This document shows positions 8,602-17,598 of a DNA stretch of 64,000 nucleotides, piece after piece. The notes below the pieces were generated by a model. The model was not told where the DNA came from. It worked only from the letters and a program-made list of their open reading frames with translations, and did not search any database. The DNA is from Chondromyces crocatus (GTDB taxonomy: Bacteria; Myxococcota_A; Polyangia; Polyangiales; Polyangiaceae). Each line of letters begins with the position of its first letter. The first letter of the stretch is position 1. The position numbers were made by a program, and so were the translations under genes. The stretch covers positions 4,480,525-4,544,524 of the forward strand of contig NZ_CP012159.1 of assembly GCF_001189295.1 (NCBI RefSeq). The letters run 5' to 3'.

Positions 8602-8635
8602 GAGTGGGCAAGGAGCATTCTTCAGGGGTCAGCTC

Positions 8636-8863
8636 ATGAGCCGTGAATTCAGGGTGACCATTGCAAGCCCGCCCGATCGCGAAAAACTGGTGGCCGAGAT
8701 CTTCTTCGGAGACGAACAGGTCGCAGAGATTCATCAGGAATCGGACGAGCTGCAGATCGAGATCTACATGCATTCATCCGGTAAGCCATGGATGCTGCCC
8801 TATGTTGATTTCATGAAAGCGATGAGCAAAGCGAGGCAAAGGCTCGTGGGAGGTGACTTGTGA
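8636..8863 (+). CDS. Small low-GC protein of unknown function
   Basis: The product has 75 residues, mostly acidic/amphipathic: MSREFRVTIASPP, IFFGDEQVAEI, ELQIEIYMHSSGKPWMLPY, then a basic helix VDFMKAMSKARQRL. It looks like a compact alpha/beta domain without a signal peptide or membrane segment. By hand count its GC is about 53%, well below its neighbours, which suggests recent acquisition. I cannot name the family. Small acidic proteins of this look occur as immunity proteins or toxin partners, but nothing here proves that. Its TGA overlaps the GTG of a further very short open frame. Confidence 0.7.
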   Translation: MSREFRVTIASPPDREKLVAEIFFGDEQVAEIHQESDELQIEIYMHSSGKPWMLPYVDFMKAMSKARQRLVGGDL

Positions 8864-8928
8864 TCGAGCGCTTCGAGCCGTGGAGACCGGCGTTCGGGTT
8901 CGTGGAGAAGTTCGCCCATCGGGCATGA
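8860..8928 (+). CDS. Possible 22-residue ORF coupled to the preceding gene
   Basis: A GTG at 8860 overlaps the stop of the preceding gene as GTGA, the usual signature of translational coupling. It encodes about 22 residues rich in Phe and Arg (VIERFEPWRPAFGFVEKFAH, then two more). It could be the truncated start of a lost downstream gene, a real small peptide, or chance. Beyond it the DNA goes straight into noncoding repeat-rich sequence. Confidence 0.25.
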   Translation: MIERFEPWRPAFGFVEKFAHRA

Positions 8929-9180
8929 GCCAGCAGGACCGGGGCGCGCGATCGAGGACGGCTTCACATTCCACGCGGGCGGGGGGTCGGGGGGGGCGCG
9001 TGCGTCGGCCGACCGAGCTTCAGGGGCAACATCCGCTTCCGGCCTGAGCGCCGGCCGTCGCGTGGGGGCGGGCGTTCCAGGGAGGACTTCAGCCCCACGC
9101 GGGCGCCAGAAGAAACGGGCGCCCGACCACGCACCCGGGTGAACCACGCCCCTCGTGTCCGGCGCTCCCGGTCCGGCGCA

Positions 9181-9440
9181 GCAAAAACGCTTCCAGAAAC
9201 GTCGGGACGTGCATCGCACCCGTGCAACACGCCCGCCAATATTTCGGCGCATGCGTTGCACTCGTGCATTTCGCCTCCTCGAAGCATCCTGGCGCGAATT
9301 GCACTCGTGCAAAGCGTCCGCCGAAACGTCGGCGCGTGCGTCGCACTCGTGCAAAGCATCCGCCGAAATGTCGGCACGTGCGTTACACGAGTGCAAAACA
9401 TCCGCCGAAATGTCGGCGCATGCGTTGCATGAGTGCAACG
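9181..9440. repeat. 42-bp tandem repeat, locus A (about six units)
   Basis: Units of about 42 bp start with GCAAA and contain CCGCCGAAATGTCGG and TTGCACTCGTGC. Each holds two small inverted repeats, CCGA…TCGG and TTGCAC…GTGCAA, so RNA or single-stranded DNA could fold into a string of hairpins. The last units (9311-9440) are the most regular. The array ends in TGCAACGCTCTCCCC. A second locus of the same family, with nearly the same ending, lies at 42690-42930. The rest of 8929-9480 shows no convincing gene. Confidence 0.85.
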
Positions 9441-9482
9441 CTCTCCCCCGCCTCGAAGCGTGGGTTTCGTGTCAGGGGACCT

Positions 9483-9518
9483 GAAAAAGGAAAAGGCCGG
9501 CCGCAGTGCAGCCGGCCC
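9483..9518 (-). terminator. Rho-independent terminator of the 9546-10274 gene
   Basis: Read on the minus strand, a 7-bp GC stem (GGCCGGC pairing with GCCGGCC, arms 9511-9517 and 9495-9501, 9-nt loop) is followed by TTTTCCTTTTT. It begins 28 bp after the minus-strand stop codon at 9546. Confidence 0.85.
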
Positions 9519-9545
9519 AGGGGGGGCGGGATTCGCGCGCGCGGG

Positions 9546-10274
9546 TCAGCGCGGCGCGGACACGGAGGGCGGGCACTCCAGCTCGTCGTCGTCCTCGTCG
9601 AGCGGGTCGTCGTCGGAGTCGGCGGCCTGCGTGACCGAGCGGCGCCTCACCTCGTCGAAGAAGAGGTCCTGCATCTCCCGGTCGCCCGGGAATTGCGCCT
9701 GCACCGTTCTCGCGACCTCCTCGTAGACTTTGAGGAAGCGCGCCTTCTCGGCGTCGCGGAGGGCGCGCTGGGCGCGGGCGGTCTGACGGGCGCTGGTCCG
9801 GTCGCTGAGTGCGCCCTGGTAGTCCTCGCGGTGCTGGACGACCTCCGTCAGGAGCGTGGGGGCCTCGGACCAGCCCGGCACGGCTGCGGTGACGTCGGCC
9901 TCGAGGTCGATCATCGCCTTCACCTGGGACTCCCCGCGCAGGCGGGTGATCACGGCGGAGCCCTTGGGCATGATCATGGCGGCCGTCGGTCCGCCGCGTT
10001 TGCCGTCGCGGTGCTCGGCCTTCTTCTGGAGGCGTCGGACACAGCGATCGGCGGCGATGTCGGCGTACTTCACGTCGACGCGGGTGGGGAGGGCCGTACG
10101 CACGGCGGTCTGGTAGGCGGCCTGGATGGCGACGAGCGCGGTCCTCGCGTCGTCGAGGCGGGTGGCGAGCTGGGTGAGCACCGGGTTCGAGGGGAACTTG
10201 CTCATCATCCGGGTGGAGTAAGCAGCAAGCTCGTCGCACCTGGAGACCGGCGTCTTCATCTTCGGTAACTGCAT
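9546..10274 (-). CDS. Unknown cytoplasmic protein with acidic tail
   Basis: The product has 242 residues, with no signal peptide or membrane segment. Most of it looks helical, with Ala-, Glu- and Arg-rich stretches (TARAQRALRDAEKARFLKVY). A middle segment, KRGGPTAAMIMPKGSAVITR, may be a loop or beta hairpin. The end is strongly acidic (DSDDDPLDEDDDELE). I do not recognise the family. Two ATGs compete. The one at 10274 lies six bases after AGGAG, whereas the one at 10280 abuts it, so 10274 was chosen. A strong terminator follows the gene, so it is probably a single-gene transcript. Confidence 0.7.
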   Translation of the reverse strand: MQLPKMKTPVSRCDELAAYSTRMMSKFPSNPVLTQLATRLDDARTALVAIQAAYQTAVRTALPTRVDVKYADIAADRCVRRLQKKAEHRDGKRGGPTAAMIMPKGSAVITRLRGESQVKAMIDLEADVTAAVPGWSEAPTLLTEVVQHREDYQGALSDRTSARQTARAQRALRDAEKARFLKVYEEVARTVQAQFPGDREMQDLFFDEVRRRSVTQAADSDDDPLDEDDDELECPPSVSAPR

Positions 10275-10443
10275 GGTCATCTCCTGGTTGGGTTGGGATT
10301 TCCGCCGCCGCCGGACCCGGCTGGGTCCGCACGTCGGCGTGGAAAGTTGAAGCACTGACTGACGGAAAATCCAGGAAAGATCCTGTGCAGAACGAAAATA
10401 GGGAGGAGATGGTGCGATAACAGCGCCGTCGGTGGAGGAGGGG

Positions 10444-10530
10444 CCGAGGAGCGCCATCGGCCAAGGAGCGACATCGGCCAAGGAGCGACATCGGCCAAGG
10501 AGCGACATCGGCCAAGGAGCGACATCGATG
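10444..10530. repeat. 18-bp tandem repeat in the upstream region of the 9546-10274 gene
   Basis: About five units of 18 bp (CCAAGGAGCGACATCGG plus one base) are nearly identical; the first is imperfect. They lie in the 450-bp gene-free stretch 10275-10724, where nothing else coding-like is seen. Confidence 0.85.
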
Positions 10531-10724
10531 GAGGAGGGGGCGGAGGACGGGAAACGCGTGATGGCGCGAAGCTGACGGGCGAGGGGCCGCGCGCGAGGAG
10601 CCACGAGCGCGGGCGCCATGTCGACGGAGGCGCTCCGGGCTGCTCTTCGAGATGCCCTCGAGATGCGTGGACGCCCGGTGAGTGTTCGTTCTTCGGTGGC
10701 GTCAGGGAGCGGGTGATCGCGGGC

Positions 10725-11684
10725 TCAGAGCACGTCCCAGAGGTGAACGATGCCTGGCGTCCCGTAGGGGGCGGTGGCGACGACGCGGCCGTCGGGCGAG
10801 ACGGCAACGGTGCTGGATTCGCTGGCGAGGTGGAGGCGCGGGCTGCCGTCGAGGGCCGAGTGCACCGTCAGCCGGTCGGTGACGATCACGTCGCCCTTCG
10901 GTGACCAGAGCAGGCGGGTCACGGCGGCGGGCTGCGTCTTTGCTGTCCAGAGGGGCGCGCCCTGCGCGTCGCAGGCGATGAGCTTCGTCTGGGTGTTCGC
11001 GGCGACGACCTGGTTCTCCGGGCCGAGGGCGACGGCGCTGTCCACGCCGCGCATCGGGGCCGACCAGCGCTCACGGAGATCCGGGAGGTCGAGCTGTCGG
11101 AGGGTGCCTCCGCCAGCGAACAGCAGGACATCGGCGTTCATGGCCATGCCGTTCAGGGGGGCGAGGGGGGCGCGGGTCTCGGCCACGAGGCGCTCCCACA
11201 TGGACTCGACGGAAGGCCCAGCGAACGCGGGGAAGCGGGCGTGCTTGGTGACGTCACGCCGGCAGCGCCACACGTAGCCGCGCTGGGGCCCGTACTTGAC
11301 CCGGCCGGCGACGGCGAGGTGCTGGCCGTCCGGCGCGACGTCGATGCGAAACACGGTGCCGGGGAAGTCGTCGGAGCCGATCTCCTGGACGGTGCCGAGC
11401 AGCGACCAGGTCGCGACGCTGTCGAAGTCGCCAGAGACCTTGGAGCCGCCTCGTTTGCGGGTGACCACGGCGTCGAGGGTGGGGAAGAGGGTCGCTGTCC
11501 CCTCGCTCAGCGGGATCTCGTGGGTGGCGATCGGGAGGCCTCCGTCGCGCGACCAGATGCAGACGCGGCTGAAGCTCGCGGCGGCCACGCGGTCCGCGGT
11601 CACCACCAGGCTGGTGAAGGCGGGGCCGGGGGCGGGATCGGTGAGGGTGAGCGTGGGGGTGGAGAGGGTCGGGAGCGGCGGCAT
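10725..11684 (-). CDS. WD40/quinoprotein-like beta-propeller protein
   Basis: The product has 319 residues and no export signal. Repeated blade-like strands are visible: VVTADRVAAASFSRVCIWSR, IDVAPDGQHLAVAGRV, ALGPENQVVAANTQTKLIAC, LLWSPKGDVIVTDRL and VAVSPDGRVVATAPYG followed by VHLWDVL. The SPDG…A…(I/V)xLWD pattern is the WD40-type hallmark. Such propellers are usually protein-interaction platforms, and no enzyme motif is seen. The start ATG has GGAG three bases upstream. It shares strand with the delta-60 protein 120 bp upstream, but no operon is certain. Confidence 0.75.
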   Translation of the reverse strand: MPPLPTLSTPTLTLTDPAPGPAFTSLVVTADRVAAASFSRVCIWSRDGGLPIATHEIPLSEGTATLFPTLDAVVTRKRGGSKVSGDFDSVATWSLLGTVQEIGSDDFPGTVFRIDVAPDGQHLAVAGRVKYGPQRGYVWRCRRDVTKHARFPAFAGPSVESMWERLVAETRAPLAPLNGMAMNADVLLFAGGGTLRQLDLPDLRERWSAPMRGVDSAVALGPENQVVAANTQTKLIACDAQGAPLWTAKTQPAAVTRLLWSPKGDVIVTDRLTVHSALDGSPRLHLASESSTVAVSPDGRVVATAPYGTPGIVHLWDVL

Positions 11685-11804
11685 GGGTCTCCGTGGGGGG
11701 GAGCGGGACCGATCGCGCAGCAGGTCCCGGGCGCACTGTAACCAGCGCGGCCGCGGAGGACGAGACTTCGAGGGCGCGGGGGCGCGGGGGCGCGGCGCCG
11801 TCGC

Positions 11805-13529
11805 TCAGTTGAACACGCGGGCGATGACGCCTTTGAAGGGGTAGCCCTCGGAACGGCCGGCGACGAGCAGCTTGCCGTCGGTGGTCACGGCCATCGACTG
11901 GAGGACGTCGTCGACGCCGAGGTCGAGGTGCTGCACCGCGTTCGTGCCGAAGGTGGGGTCGAGGAGACCGTTGGGTTGCAGGCGGACCAGCAGGGGATCG
12001 GTGGCGTTGCCGGCGAGGACGAAGCGGCCGTCGGAGAGGCGCACCAGGGCTACGGGGTCGTCGTCGCCGCCGGTCAGGTCGAGGAGGAGGCCGCCGTCGT
12101 CGCCGGCGCTGCCATCGCCGAAGGTGGGATCGGGGGTGCCGTTCGCGTTCCGCCGCAGGACGAGGAAGTCGGCGCTGCCTGCCTCGTCGGTGCGGGCGAG
12201 GAGGACGATGTGGCCGCTGGGCTGGAGGAGCACGCCGACGGGTTGCTGCTGGCCCGTGCGGGCGATGGTCACGCGGCCGGCGTTGCCGAAGAAGGGATCG
12301 ATCTGGCCGCTCGGGAGGAGCCGGACGAGGAGGATGTCGCGATCGCCGTTCGCTTCGGTCCAGCCAGCGACGATGACGCGGCTCGAGCCGTCGATGACCA
12401 GCGCCTCGCCCCCGGCGGTGCCGCCCGTGTGGTCGACGAAGGTGCGGCCGTTCGTGCCGAAGGCGTTGTCGAGCTTGTGCGCCATGGGGCGGATGGCCGT
12501 GACGAAGAGGCGTTCGTTGCTGGCGCCGGTGACGAGGAGGTGCTCGTCGGCGCTGAGGGCGACGGCGCGTACGGTCTCGTCGCCGCCGAGATCGAACAGC
12601 GCCTTGCCTTCGTCGTTGCCGACGGTGTGCGGGGTGCCGTCGTTCTTGAAGGCCATGAGGCCGACGTCGGAGGTGGTGCCAGGGCCTGCGCTCCCGCTGC
12701 CCGTGAGGACCAGGGTGCCGTCGAAGAGCTGGATCATGCTGCGCGCCTCGTGGGGTCGCGTGCAGCTACAGAAGCGGCCTCCGACACGGCCCGTGGTCGC
12801 GAAGGTGGTGTCGAGGCCGCCGTCGGGCAGGAGGCGGGCGCCCTCGAAGCGGGTGCCGCCGAGGCCGTCAGCGCTGAAGCCGGCGGTGAGGATCTTTCCC
12901 TGTCTGGCTTCGCGCAGGTCATAGAGGGCGGCGGCGTCGGTGCCGAGCGTCCAGGAGAAGATGCCGCCGTGGAAGCTGGGATCGAGCGAGCCGGCCTTGG
13001 AGGTGACCACGGCAGGGACGCTGCCCGTGTGGGTGAGGTCGCCGGCCTTCGCGGTCAGGGTGAGGGTGAAGGTGGTGCCGATGGAGAGCGTGCCGGAGGC
13101 GCCGAGCGAGAGCTTGCCCGTGGTGTCGTCGGGCTCGAGGGTCGCCCTCGTGACGACGAGGCCGGTGGGCGCGTCGAGGACGTCCACCTCGACGGGCGCA
13201 TCGAACCCGTCGAGGCGCTCGATGGTGACCTCGACGTCGCCCAGGTCGTCGTAAGGGACATCGACGCGGACGGGGACGATGGTGAACGAGAAGTCGCCCT
13301 CGACGACGATGCCTTGGCCATGACTGCCCGCGCCGCCCTCACCATCACGGCCCGTTCCGCCCTGTCCGTCGGTGCCTGTGAAGGGCGAGCCGTCGGGGTC
13401 CCGAGGTGCGGGGGGGCCTAAGCGATCCGGGTCAGCGTCGGCCGTCGCCTTGCAGCTCGTGATGCCGGGGACGAAGAGGAGCGCGCCGCAAAAGAGCGTT
13501 GCGGACAGTGCCAAAAGACGTTGTTTCAC
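11805..13529 (-). CDS. Exported delta-60 repeat beta-propeller protein (probable lipoprotein)
   Basis: The product has 574 residues. The N-terminus MKQRLLALSATLFCGALLFV leads to GITSCKAT, a plausible though imperfect lipobox. A Gly/Asp-rich low-complexity linker covers about 35-75 and an Ig-like beta region about 80-180. The rest holds several delta-60 type repeats, seen as LDPSFHGG, LDTTFATTGRV, DPFFGNAGRV, PDPTFGDG and LDPTFGTN, each followed by LxxGxxLVAG-like strands (GRFVLAGN, GKLLVAGR). Delta-60 repeats form cell-surface propellers common in myxobacteria; their ligands are unknown. The start is GTG at 13529 with no obvious ribosome binding site. Confidence 0.8.
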   Translation of the reverse strand: MKQRLLALSATLFCGALLFVPGITSCKATADADPDRLGPPAPRDPDGSPFTGTDGQGGTGRDGEGGAGSHGQGIVVEGDFSFTIVPVRVDVPYDDLGDVEVTIERLDGFDAPVEVDVLDAPTGLVVTRATLEPDDTTGKLSLGASGTLSIGTTFTLTLTAKAGDLTHTGSVPAVVTSKAGSLDPSFHGGIFSWTLGTDAAALYDLREARQGKILTAGFSADGLGGTRFEGARLLPDGGLDTTFATTGRVGGRFCSCTRPHEARSMIQLFDGTLVLTGSGSAGPGTTSDVGLMAFKNDGTPHTVGNDEGKALFDLGGDETVRAVALSADEHLLVTGASNERLFVTAIRPMAHKLDNAFGTNGRTFVDHTGGTAGGEALVIDGSSRVIVAGWTEANGDRDILLVRLLPSGQIDPFFGNAGRVTIARTGQQQPVGVLLQPSGHIVLLARTDEAGSADFLVLRRNANGTPDPTFGDGSAGDDGGLLLDLTGGDDDPVALVRLSDGRFVLAGNATDPLLVRLQPNGLLDPTFGTNAVQHLDLGVDDVLQSMAVTTDGKLLVAGRSEGYPFKGVIARVFN

Positions 13530-13716
13530 GCGGCGAAAGCTACGGCAGCGAGAGGGGTGGGTCGAGCGAGCGAGGCCGTTTCTTCGAGTGAAGAAGGGAC
13601 GCAGTGGCGAGGAATCAGTTGGTGATGAAAGTGAAGTTGGCCCCGGAGCAGACGGTGAGCTTCAAGCCGATGCAGCGGTGAGCGTGCGAGGTGAAGGCTC
13701 GTGGTGACGGCTCGTG

Positions 13717-13758
13717 GTGACGGCAGCGAAGTGACGGCAGCGAAGTGACGGCAGCGAA
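13717..13758. repeat. 14-bp tandem repeat (three units)
   Basis: GTGACGGCAGCGAA is repeated exactly three times at 13717, 13731 and 13745, preceded by two looser GGCTCGTGGTGAC copies. It lies in the 363-bp divergent intergenic stretch 13530-13892, which must also hold the promoters of both flanking genes. No clear promoter could be assigned. Confidence 0.9.
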
Positions 13759-13892
13759 GTGAGGGCCTTGCGCGAGCTCGCTCCATCCGACGCCCTGTCG
13801 TGCTTGCAGGAGGAAGGTGGTGATGGTGGGATCGTCGCATCACCAGCTGGTGCGCGGCATGCTCGCCAGGGGACGGTCTGCGGGAGGCACGA

Positions 13893-15215
13893 ATGGCTGG
13901 CTGGCCGGGCGCGGTGCTGGGATGGGTGAGCAGGTGGGTCGGGAGCGACAGCAAGCAGCCCCCTGAAGGGGATGTCGACGTGCCGCGCGTGCACGTCACG
14001 GAGAAGGAGGAAGCGCGGCCGGTGGCTGAGAAGGAGGAAGTGCGGCCGGCGGCTGGAAAGAAGAAGGCGCGCTCGGGGGCAGGCAAGAAGAAGGCACGGC
14101 CAGCGGTTGGCACGCAGGAGGACGCTCCGTCGTCGAGGCCCGCTCTGCATCCGGCGTGGCGAGAGGGGCAGTACGTGACCTACGTGCTCACGCGTGACGA
14201 CGGGAGCTGGGCCGCGCTGGCGATGTCCCTCGTCAGCTGGAGCGAAGAGCGCAGGCTGTTGCTGGTCGACGTCAAAGACGAGACGGGCGATGGGACCGTG
14301 TTCATTCGCCCGGATCCGTACGGCGCGCCGGATCCGGAGGACATCTCCGCGGAGCTGCGTCGCGAGGCGGCGGGAGGCAAGGAGGTGGACTTCCACGTCG
14401 CCGACAATCCAGGGTTCCTGGCGCCGCTGGCGTTGAACCTGCTGCTCGTGAGGGATCTCCCGTACCTCTCGGAGGTGTTGCAGCGACCGCCGCGGAAGGT
14501 GGGTCATCCTTGCGGACTGGAGACATGTCACCGGGTGATCTCGGAGGGGACCGGCTACGAGAAGCACCACGACATGAACCCGGCGGTGCCGCTGACGGGG
14601 GTGGCTTGTCTGTCCGTCGACGGGAAGCGGAATCCGTTGACGGTCACCTCCTTCGGCGTGCGTGACGGGTCGACCTGGGAGCCTGGATCGGCGGATGATT
14701 TCGTCGATCTGAGCCACCCGAAGCCCACCGAACATCGGGGGTTCACGATGACGTACCCGGCGACGTGGTTCTTGCGCTCGGAGGGCGAGGAGGCCGAGGA
14801 GACGGAGCTGGCCGACGCCGCACTGGAGGAGGGGGAACGCGCGTACCGGGTCCAGCTCGGCGGGCCTTCCTGTGCGCTCGCCCTCTCGCTGTCGGTTTTC
14901 AAGGGGGCGCCGGAGGAGGTCGCCGCGATGCGGGCCTCGGAGAGCACATCGGTGGAGGTGGTGGAGGGGTGGGCACGACATGAAGAGGCGCCGCTCGCGC
15001 TGGAAGAGCGGGGGGTGGGCGCGATGTTCACGCGGGTCGACGGGGCGAACACATGCCGGGCGGTGCGGGCGGTGCTCTGGAACGAGGCCGGGGACGTGCT
15101 CACGACGTTCACTGCGAGCGGCGCCGTCGTCAGCGCCCGTGCGGACTGTGAGGAGGTGCTCTCTGCCATGGAGCGGGTGCTCGGCGAGGCCGTCGAGAGC
15201 TTCCGGTTCACGTGA
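13893..15215 (+). CDS. Unknown protein with basic N-terminal linker
   Basis: The product has 440 residues. After a short start (MAGWPGAVLGWVSRWVG) residues 20-85 form a charged Lys/Arg/Glu/Ala linker with KKKAR repeats. Two globular parts follow. The first (about 88-270) contains WREGQYVTYVLTRDDGSW and LPYLSEVLQRPPRKVGHPCG, with paired Cys residues (HPCGLETCH). The second (about 285-440) begins FTMTYPATWFLRSEG, has a strand-rich PsbP-like look and ends in an acidic-aromatic tail. The family is not recognised. Cytoplasmic or peripheral location is likely, since no clear signal peptide is present. Confidence 0.65.
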   Translation: MAGWPGAVLGWVSRWVGSDSKQPPEGDVDVPRVHVTEKEEARPVAEKEEVRPAAGKKKARSGAGKKKARPAVGTQEDAPSSRPALHPAWREGQYVTYVLTRDDGSWAALAMSLVSWSEERRLLLVDVKDETGDGTVFIRPDPYGAPDPEDISAELRREAAGGKEVDFHVADNPGFLAPLALNLLLVRDLPYLSEVLQRPPRKVGHPCGLETCHRVISEGTGYEKHHDMNPAVPLTGVACLSVDGKRNPLTVTSFGVRDGSTWEPGSADDFVDLSHPKPTEHRGFTMTYPATWFLRSEGEEAEETELADAALEEGERAYRVQLGGPSCALALSLSVFKGAPEEVAAMRASESTSVEVVEGWARHEEAPLALEERGVGAMFTRVDGANTCRAVRAVLWNEAGDVLTTFTASGAVVSARADCEEVLSAMERVLGEAVESFRFT

Positions 15216-15373
15216 TGTCGGCGCCAGCCGGCTTGACGCATCGTCGCGTCCGTCTGTAAGGCACAGAGGTGCTCGGTCTGGCGGGTCGGCAGGTCGTCGG
15301 CGCAGGGGGTCGAGCCTGAGCGCCTCGTCATGGATGCGGCGTGGGCGCGTGAAGCGTGAGGAGAAGGGTCGTC

Positions 15374-15757
15374 ATGGTCAGGGGCGTCTTGGTTCGGGGC
15401 TGCGTGGCGGTGGTCGGGCTCGTGGTGGCGGGATGTGGTGCATTCCCGGGCGATGCGGCCCACGCCGACGCTGCGCTGCACGGCGTCAGGGACCGCGTCG
15501 GGTTCGACATGGACTGCAAGGACGCGCAGCTGATGAGGCTGGGTGACGTGTCGCGCCTCGGGCAGCAGATGACGTCGATGACCATCGGCGCGGTCGGCTG
15601 CGGGAAGAAGGCGACCTACTACGTCGAGTGCGTCAGCAACTGGGGCAACATCACGTGTACGGCGAAGATGAACACGGCCCAGGATGTTCCCAGGCAACAG
15701 CCGGGAGGCGTGAAGCCCGAGCCTGGGGGCGCTGGCTCGCAGCAGGTCGCCGAGTAG
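15374..15757 (+). CDS. Small predicted lipoprotein
   Basis: The product has 127 residues. The signal peptide MVRGVLVRGCVAVVGLVVAG ends before a Cys (lipobox VAGC). The mature part has four further cysteines (MDCKDAQ, GCGKKATYYVEC, ITCTAKM), suggesting two disulfides in a small extracytoplasmic domain. The KATYYVECVSNWGNITC segment resembles short domains found in many myxobacterial lipoproteins of unknown role. ATG 15374 was chosen because AGGAG lies about ten bases upstream and the upstream GTG would extend the basic n-region unnecessarily. Confidence 0.7.
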   Translation: MVRGVLVRGCVAVVGLVVAGCGAFPGDAAHADAALHGVRDRVGFDMDCKDAQLMRLGDVSRLGQQMTSMTIGAVGCGKKATYYVECVSNWGNITCTAKMNTAQDVPRQQPGGVKPEPGGAGSQQVAE

Positions 15758-15852
15758 GCCAGCGGTTCCGTTGGGGGGCTTGCGTGCTGCTCTGAAGAGG
15801 AGCCGCAGAGGTGTTGCGATCGGCGCTGTGACCTCTCACGTTGTGGGTGGCC

Positions 15853-17598
15853 ATGGATGAACAGCGGACCGCGTTCGACTTCGACTACATCGTCGTCGGC
15901 TCAGGCTTCGGGGGGAGCGTCGCGGCGCACCGGCTGACCGAGAAGGGCTATCGGGTCGCGGTGCTCGAGATGGGTCTGCGGTGGACGCCGGAGACCATGC
16001 CGAAGACGAGCTGGTCCGTGTTCCGCTGGGTGTGGCGGCCCGAGCTGGCGATGCGGGGGTTCTTCAACCTGCACCTGTTCCGGCACGTGATGATCCTGCA
16101 CGGCTGCGCGGTGGGCGGCGGGTCGATCACCTACGCGAACACCCTGCTGCTGCCGCCGGCGAAGGTGTGGAGCATGGGCTCCTGGGCGGGGCTCTCCGAC
16201 TGGGCCGGGGAGATGCCCGCCCACTACGAGGAGGCCAGCCGCATGCTCGGGGTGATCGAGAACCGGATCCTCGGGCCCGCGGACCTTCTGCTGAAGCGAG
16301 CCGCCGACGCAGCGGGGGTGGGCGAGACGTTCTACCGGACGCGGGTGGCGGTGTTCCAGGCGCCCGAGGGGGAGGTGGGCGGCAAGACGGTGCCCGACCC
16401 GTTTTTCGGTGGAGAAGGCCCGCCGCGCACGACGTGCATCGCCTGCGGGGGATGCATGATGGGGTGTCGGTTCGGAGCGAAGAACACGCTCGATCAGAAC
16501 TACCTCTACCTGGCCGAGCGGCATGGGGCGGAGGTGAGGCCAGAGACGAAGGTGGTGGACATCCGGCCGCTCGGGGGCGCGGAGGATGGGCGCCTCGGGT
16601 ACGAGGTGCACACGGTGAAGTCGACGGCCTGGCTGCGGAAGCAGCCCGCGCGGCTGACGTGTCGGGGGGTGGTGGTGGCAGCCTCGTCGCTCGGAACGAT
16701 GGAGCTGTTCTTCCGGCTGAAGGACCAGGGATCGCTGCCGCGCTTGAGCGATCACCTGGGAGACCAGGTGCGGACGAACTCGGAGTCCCTGATCGGGGTG
16801 CGCATTCCCGACAGCGACGAGGATCTCTCGGCTGGGATCGCCATCGGTTCGGGGATCTACATCGACGAGAACACGCACATCGAAGCGACGCGGTACCCGG
16901 AAGGGTCGGACGCGATGGCGCTGATGGGCACGCTGCTCACGCGCGGCCGTCCAGGAATCGCGCGGGTGGGGGCGTGGATCGTGACGCTCGTGCTGGCGCT
17001 GCTCCGGCACCCGCTGAAGACGCTGCGGCTCCTGTGGCCCGGGAAGTGGGCGCGCGAGTCCGTGATCCTGCTCTGCATGCAGGCGCTGGACGGGCACATC
17101 GACATGCGCTGGCGGCGACGGTGGTTCTGGCCCTTCCGGAAGGTGCTGGTCAGCGAGGGGGAGAAGATCCCGACGAACATCCCCGCAGCGAACGACTTCG
17201 CCGAGAAGATGGCGCAGGTGTCGGGTGGCACGGCGATGAGCACGGTGTCGGAGGTGCTGTTCGACATCCCGAGCACGGCGCACTGCCTGGGGGGATGCAT
17301 CATCGGGGACTCGCCGCAGAACGGGGTGGTCGATCATCGGCACCGGGTGTTCGGGTACAGAAATCTGTACGTGTGCGATGGATCGGTGATCGGGTCGAAC
17401 CTGGGGGTGAACCCGAGCTTGACGATCACGGCGCTGTCGGAGCGGGCGATGAGCTACATCCCGGCGAAGGCGGCGCAGCGCTGGGACGATGAGGCGGTGG
17501 TGCGCCCGCTGCCGTCACAGGTCGGTGTGCAGGTGCCCGTGGACCTCATCGAACAGCCCAAAGCGCCGGTGACGAAGGAGGCTGAAGAGGCGGGGTGA
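15853..17598 (+). CDS. GMC-type FAD-dependent oxidoreductase (cholesterol-oxidase-like)
   Basis: The product has 581 residues. The N-terminal dinucleotide fold DYIVVGSGFGGSVAAHRLTE is the FAD-binding GxGxxG signature. HGCAVGGGSITYAN is the GMC element that contacts the flavin. A cysteine-rich stretch, CIACGGCMMGCRFGAKNT, sits near 195-212, an unusual ferredoxin-like pattern also seen in bacterial cholesterol-oxidase-type GMC proteins. The C-terminal HCLGGCIIG…VVDHRHRVFGYRNLYVCDGS and NPSLTITALSERA complete the family. Membrane-like hydrophobic residues around 375-395 could mediate lipid contact. The likely reaction is oxidation of a sterol or other lipid alcohol; the substrate is inferred. 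ATG 15853 is preferred over the GTG and TTG just upstream. Confidence 0.85.
   Translation: MDEQRTAFDFDYIVVGSGFGGSVAAHRLTEKGYRVAVLEMGLRWTPETMPKTSWSVFRWVWRPELAMRGFFNLHLFRHVMILHGCAVGGGSITYANTLLLPPAKVWSMGSWAGLSDWAGEMPAHYEEASRMLGVIENRILGPADLLLKRAADAAGVGETFYRTRVAVFQAPEGEVGGKTVPDPFFGGEGPPRTTCIACGGCMMGCRFGAKNTLDQNYLYLAERHGAEVRPETKVVDIRPLGGAEDGRLGYEVHTVKSTAWLRKQPARLTCRGVVVAASSLGTMELFFRLKDQGSLPRLSDHLGDQVRTNSESLIGVRIPDSDEDLSAGIAIGSGIYIDENTHIEATRYPEGSDAMALMGTLLTRGRPGIARVGAWIVTLVLALLRHPLKTLRLLWPGKWARESVILLCMQALDGHIDMRWRRRWFWPFRKVLVSEGEKIPTNIPAANDFAEKMAQVSGGTAMSTVSEVLFDIPSTAHCLGGCIIGDSPQNGVVDHRHRVFGYRNLYVCDGSVIGSNLGVNPSLTITALSERAMSYIPAKAAQRWDDEAVVRPLPSQVGVQVPVDLIEQPKAPVTKEAEEAG

Noticed and set aside
9139-9484. 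Open frames over the 42-bp repeats (locus A), encoding 14-residue repeats
   Set aside because: Several frames are open because of base composition; no ribosome binding site or flanking gene structure supports expression. Kept only as a repeat.
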